64,000 nucleotides of DNA from JBGSIC01 sp041751875 (GTDB taxonomy: Bacteria > Bdellovibrionota > FAC87 > UBA2466 > JACKAF01), in NCBI GenBank assembly GCA_041751875.1, contig JBGSIC010000014.1, forward strand, positions 5,175 to 69,174. The letters are read 5' to 3'. Positions 63,501 to 64,000 of the stretch are shown here, piece by piece (the first letter of the stretch is position 1; the number at the start of each line of letters is the position of its first letter). The notes under the pieces were generated by a model, which made no database searches, was not told the DNA's origin, and saw only the letters and a program-made list of their open reading frames with translations. Made by a program: the position numbers and the translations under genes.

Positions 63501-64000
63501 GACTTGGGCGCTTTTACAACCAGCTTCGTGGTGACTGATGGTTTTAGCGTCGCCGAAACCGATGGGACAGGAACGGTTATCAACGGATTCCCGCCCTCGT
63601 TCACACAAAATCCGATTCCTTTGGGTAATGTTCCCGTCGGTAAGGTGTTCAATTTCGATCTGAAACCCTTTTTGACAGACGGAGACACTCCGAAAGAACA
63701 ACTCGTTTGCTCTAAAAAAGCGGGAGCGCTACCCGCGTGGCTCGAAGTGAAATCGGATTGTACGGTCACCGGAACGCCTCAAGTGAGTGATCTCGGCGCT
63801 TTCACCACCACCTTTGTCGTCACTGATGGTATCAGCACGGCGGAAGCCGATGGTACCGGCACCGTGATTAACGGCTTCCCTCCTGTCTGGACACAAAATC
63901 CCATTCCTTTGGGCAACGCGCAGGTCGGAAAAGTATTTAACTTCGATCTGAAACCCTTTTTGACAGACGGAGACACTCCGAAAGAACAACTCGTTTGCTC
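60579..64000 (+). CDS. Giant exported cadherin/dystroglycan-type repeat protein (3' end outside window)
   Basis: The frame is open from ATG 60579 to the right edge, at least 1140 codons, and starts with a signal peptide (MLRHGLLLAVGIFASW, cleavage near GACA|AK). From about residue 130 it is an array of ~95-100-residue Ig-like domains of the cadherin/dystroglycan class. Recurrent motifs are ATEDTPF, FAxDxD, SGTPxxxxVG, FxVxVTDxxGLS and NDAPxW. Two domain types alternate. The last three copies become near-identical 96-residue units with FLTDGDTPKEQLVC. Such proteins are usually surface adhesins or outer-membrane anchored fibres; that role is inference. The export signal and repeats are plain. 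Confidence 0.9.
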   Translation, partial: MLRHGLLLAVGIFASWVAPSYGACAAKFKQDAFEFSLEANETFTQSLRALLVDPLPSTTLNFQFIASQAPPPWANLEGGQNQEQLRALPPASAAGLHQTTMFVSCGEDAGGATAISLRVKISPKWTSPELVIAATEDAPYTLDLKSMVTSLGDPSKLVFSASNLSSRAPWLSLNGSVLSGTPRRINVNTFSGITLTVSDPSGGSSSIPARGEVVKVTRPPKWASNPIILSDGEEGSAYNQPTRLFVSHTEPEAGNLYPLRFQITESNRTWVKIDPTSGVISGSPSFSDSGSVSLKVKVSFTEAQKEYSDTTTFQFVVKNKNRAPQWTEAPVFTATEDTPFQADLSPFAQDGDVAEGDTLRFEITVSPNPAWASLTQNGKLFRGTPSQNEVGPNIFRVKVTDAAGLSSETQVTVNVQPANDPPVWSQATIVLPDAIVGKPYAQSIAGFASDPDNSVAELRFSKVNPNDAPWSILDASGQLTGTPKKTEEGNYQFSARVQDPGGLSATVTVIVKVVFINTPPEWAAPPTFNAQEDTPFNTDLSTFVSDPDLNQGDTLRFEVTSSPTGNTWAKISTDGKTFGGTPEQKDVGANEFVVKVSDAFGGSVSQTINVQVTPVNDAPRWKNDPIRLPDAIIAKDYNQNLSQFAEDVDNTLAELTFEKTGTGADWVNVSLQGSVTGIPQKAHEGLNTFQARVTDPAGLSAIATVEINVRFVNTPPTWDPIPQFTATEDILFEGDVKPFAKDPDTTQGDILKFSLVQQTPSWLSVNETSGKLSGTPLQAHVGLQSFKVRVTDNFGGSADTNFTILVGATNDAPNWKQDPIILPNGNVGTPYTQDLKPFVEDVDNALSELKFEKVGQDTPWITVSPQGVVSGTPLKVHEGPNAFQVKVTDPGNLSDTATVQITIAEPKFPPSWTLNPIPLGNIAVGKLFNFDLKPFLTDGDTPKEQLVCSKKAGALPAWLEVKSDCTVTGTPQVADLGAFTTSFVVTDGFSVAETDGTGTVINGFPPSFTQNPIPLGNVPVGKVFNFDLKPFLTDGDTPKEQLVCSKKAGALPAWLEVKSDCTVTGTPQVSDLGAFTTTFVVTDGISTAEADGTGTVINGFPPVWTQNPIPLGNAQVGKVFNFDLKPFLTDGDTPKEQLVC
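60984..62880 (+). repeat. Two-domain supra-repeat with 588-bp period
   Basis: The GAAGAT of the ATEDTPF-type motif recurs at 60984, 61584, 62172 and 62760, giving spacings of 600, 588 and 588 bases (200, 196 and 196 codons). Each period holds two Ig-like domains of different type, so the array evolved by duplicating a two-domain block. Confidence 0.85.
63295..64000 (+). repeat. Near-identical 288-bp tandem repeats at the end of the giant gene
   Basis: The block TGACAGACGGAGACACTC recurs at 63385, 63673 and 63961, exactly 288 bases (96 codons) apart, with very few base changes. The array runs off the window edge. High identity at the DNA level implies recent expansion or gene conversion. Confidence 0.92.

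Noticed and set aside
1..64000. CRISPR arrays, insertion sequences, rRNA or tRNA genes
   Set aside because: None seen on either strand: no regularly spaced repeat-spacer block, no transposase-like product and no rRNA or tRNA signatures.

Overview
This 64 kb window looks like chromosome of a Gram-negative, Proteobacteria-like bacterium, most likely a Bdellovibrionota or deltaproteobacterial lineage. That placement is inference from gene style: many Sec-exported proteins of unknown function, a giant exported helical protein, a cadherin-type repeat giant, CxxCH proteins, sigma-54-type promoters, and two-subunit glycine decarboxylase. No search was run. I see no insertion sequence, phage, CRISPR array, rRNA or tRNA. 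Nearly all the DNA is coding. The four gene-free stretches over 300 bases are described as features.

Layout. 1-3570 (minus) is the rimP-nusA-infB translation/transcription operon, with infB running off the left edge. 3791-6448 (minus) is a class A penicillin-binding protein. 6586-6780 (plus) is a tiny ribbon-helix-helix-like gene behind a strong sigma-70 promoter. 6786-17849 (minus) encodes one exported protein of 3687 residues. 18361-23395 (plus) holds a secreted unknown protein, then a two-gene unit: a Clp-family AAA+ ATPase that begins with a signal peptide, and a membrane-anchored UshA-like metallophosphatase. 23396-24245 is non-coding: nested palindromic repeats, a sigma-54-type promoter, and two candidate small RNAs with hairpin ends. 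24246-31433 (minus) is a compact operon acpP-fabF-rpiB-glyA-nusB-hypothetical-hflX-hydroxyacid dehydrogenase-ppsR, mostly joined by 4-base overlaps.

31685-47100 is centred on glycine and one-carbon metabolism: an alanine/glycine-type symporter, an FAD amine oxidase, metF, gcvT, gcvH, gcvPA and gcvPB. It works with glyA and the glyoxylate-reductase-like gene of the preceding operon. Between gcvT and gcvH sit two long exported proteins ending in CxxCH modules, each behind a canonical sigma-54-type promoter. 45670-50078 carries a GT39-like membrane glycosyltransferase, a PHP phosphoesterase, a LapA-like protein and a SpoIIE-type phosphatase. Alanine racemase (minus) follows. Then comes RNase P RNA, whose closing P1 helix overlaps the start codon of a small exported protein. 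52057-58121 is a Nudix hydrolase and tgt-yajC-secD-secF-asnS. 58238-64000 is a run of exported proteins of unknown role, ending in an unfinished giant of cadherin/dystroglycan-like repeats.

The most unusual items are the apparently exported Clp ATPase with its nucleotidase-like partner, the three sigma-54-type promoters (two on paralogous-style CxxCH genes, one on a probable small RNA), the 3687-residue exported protein, and the overlap between rnpB and a secreted-protein gene.
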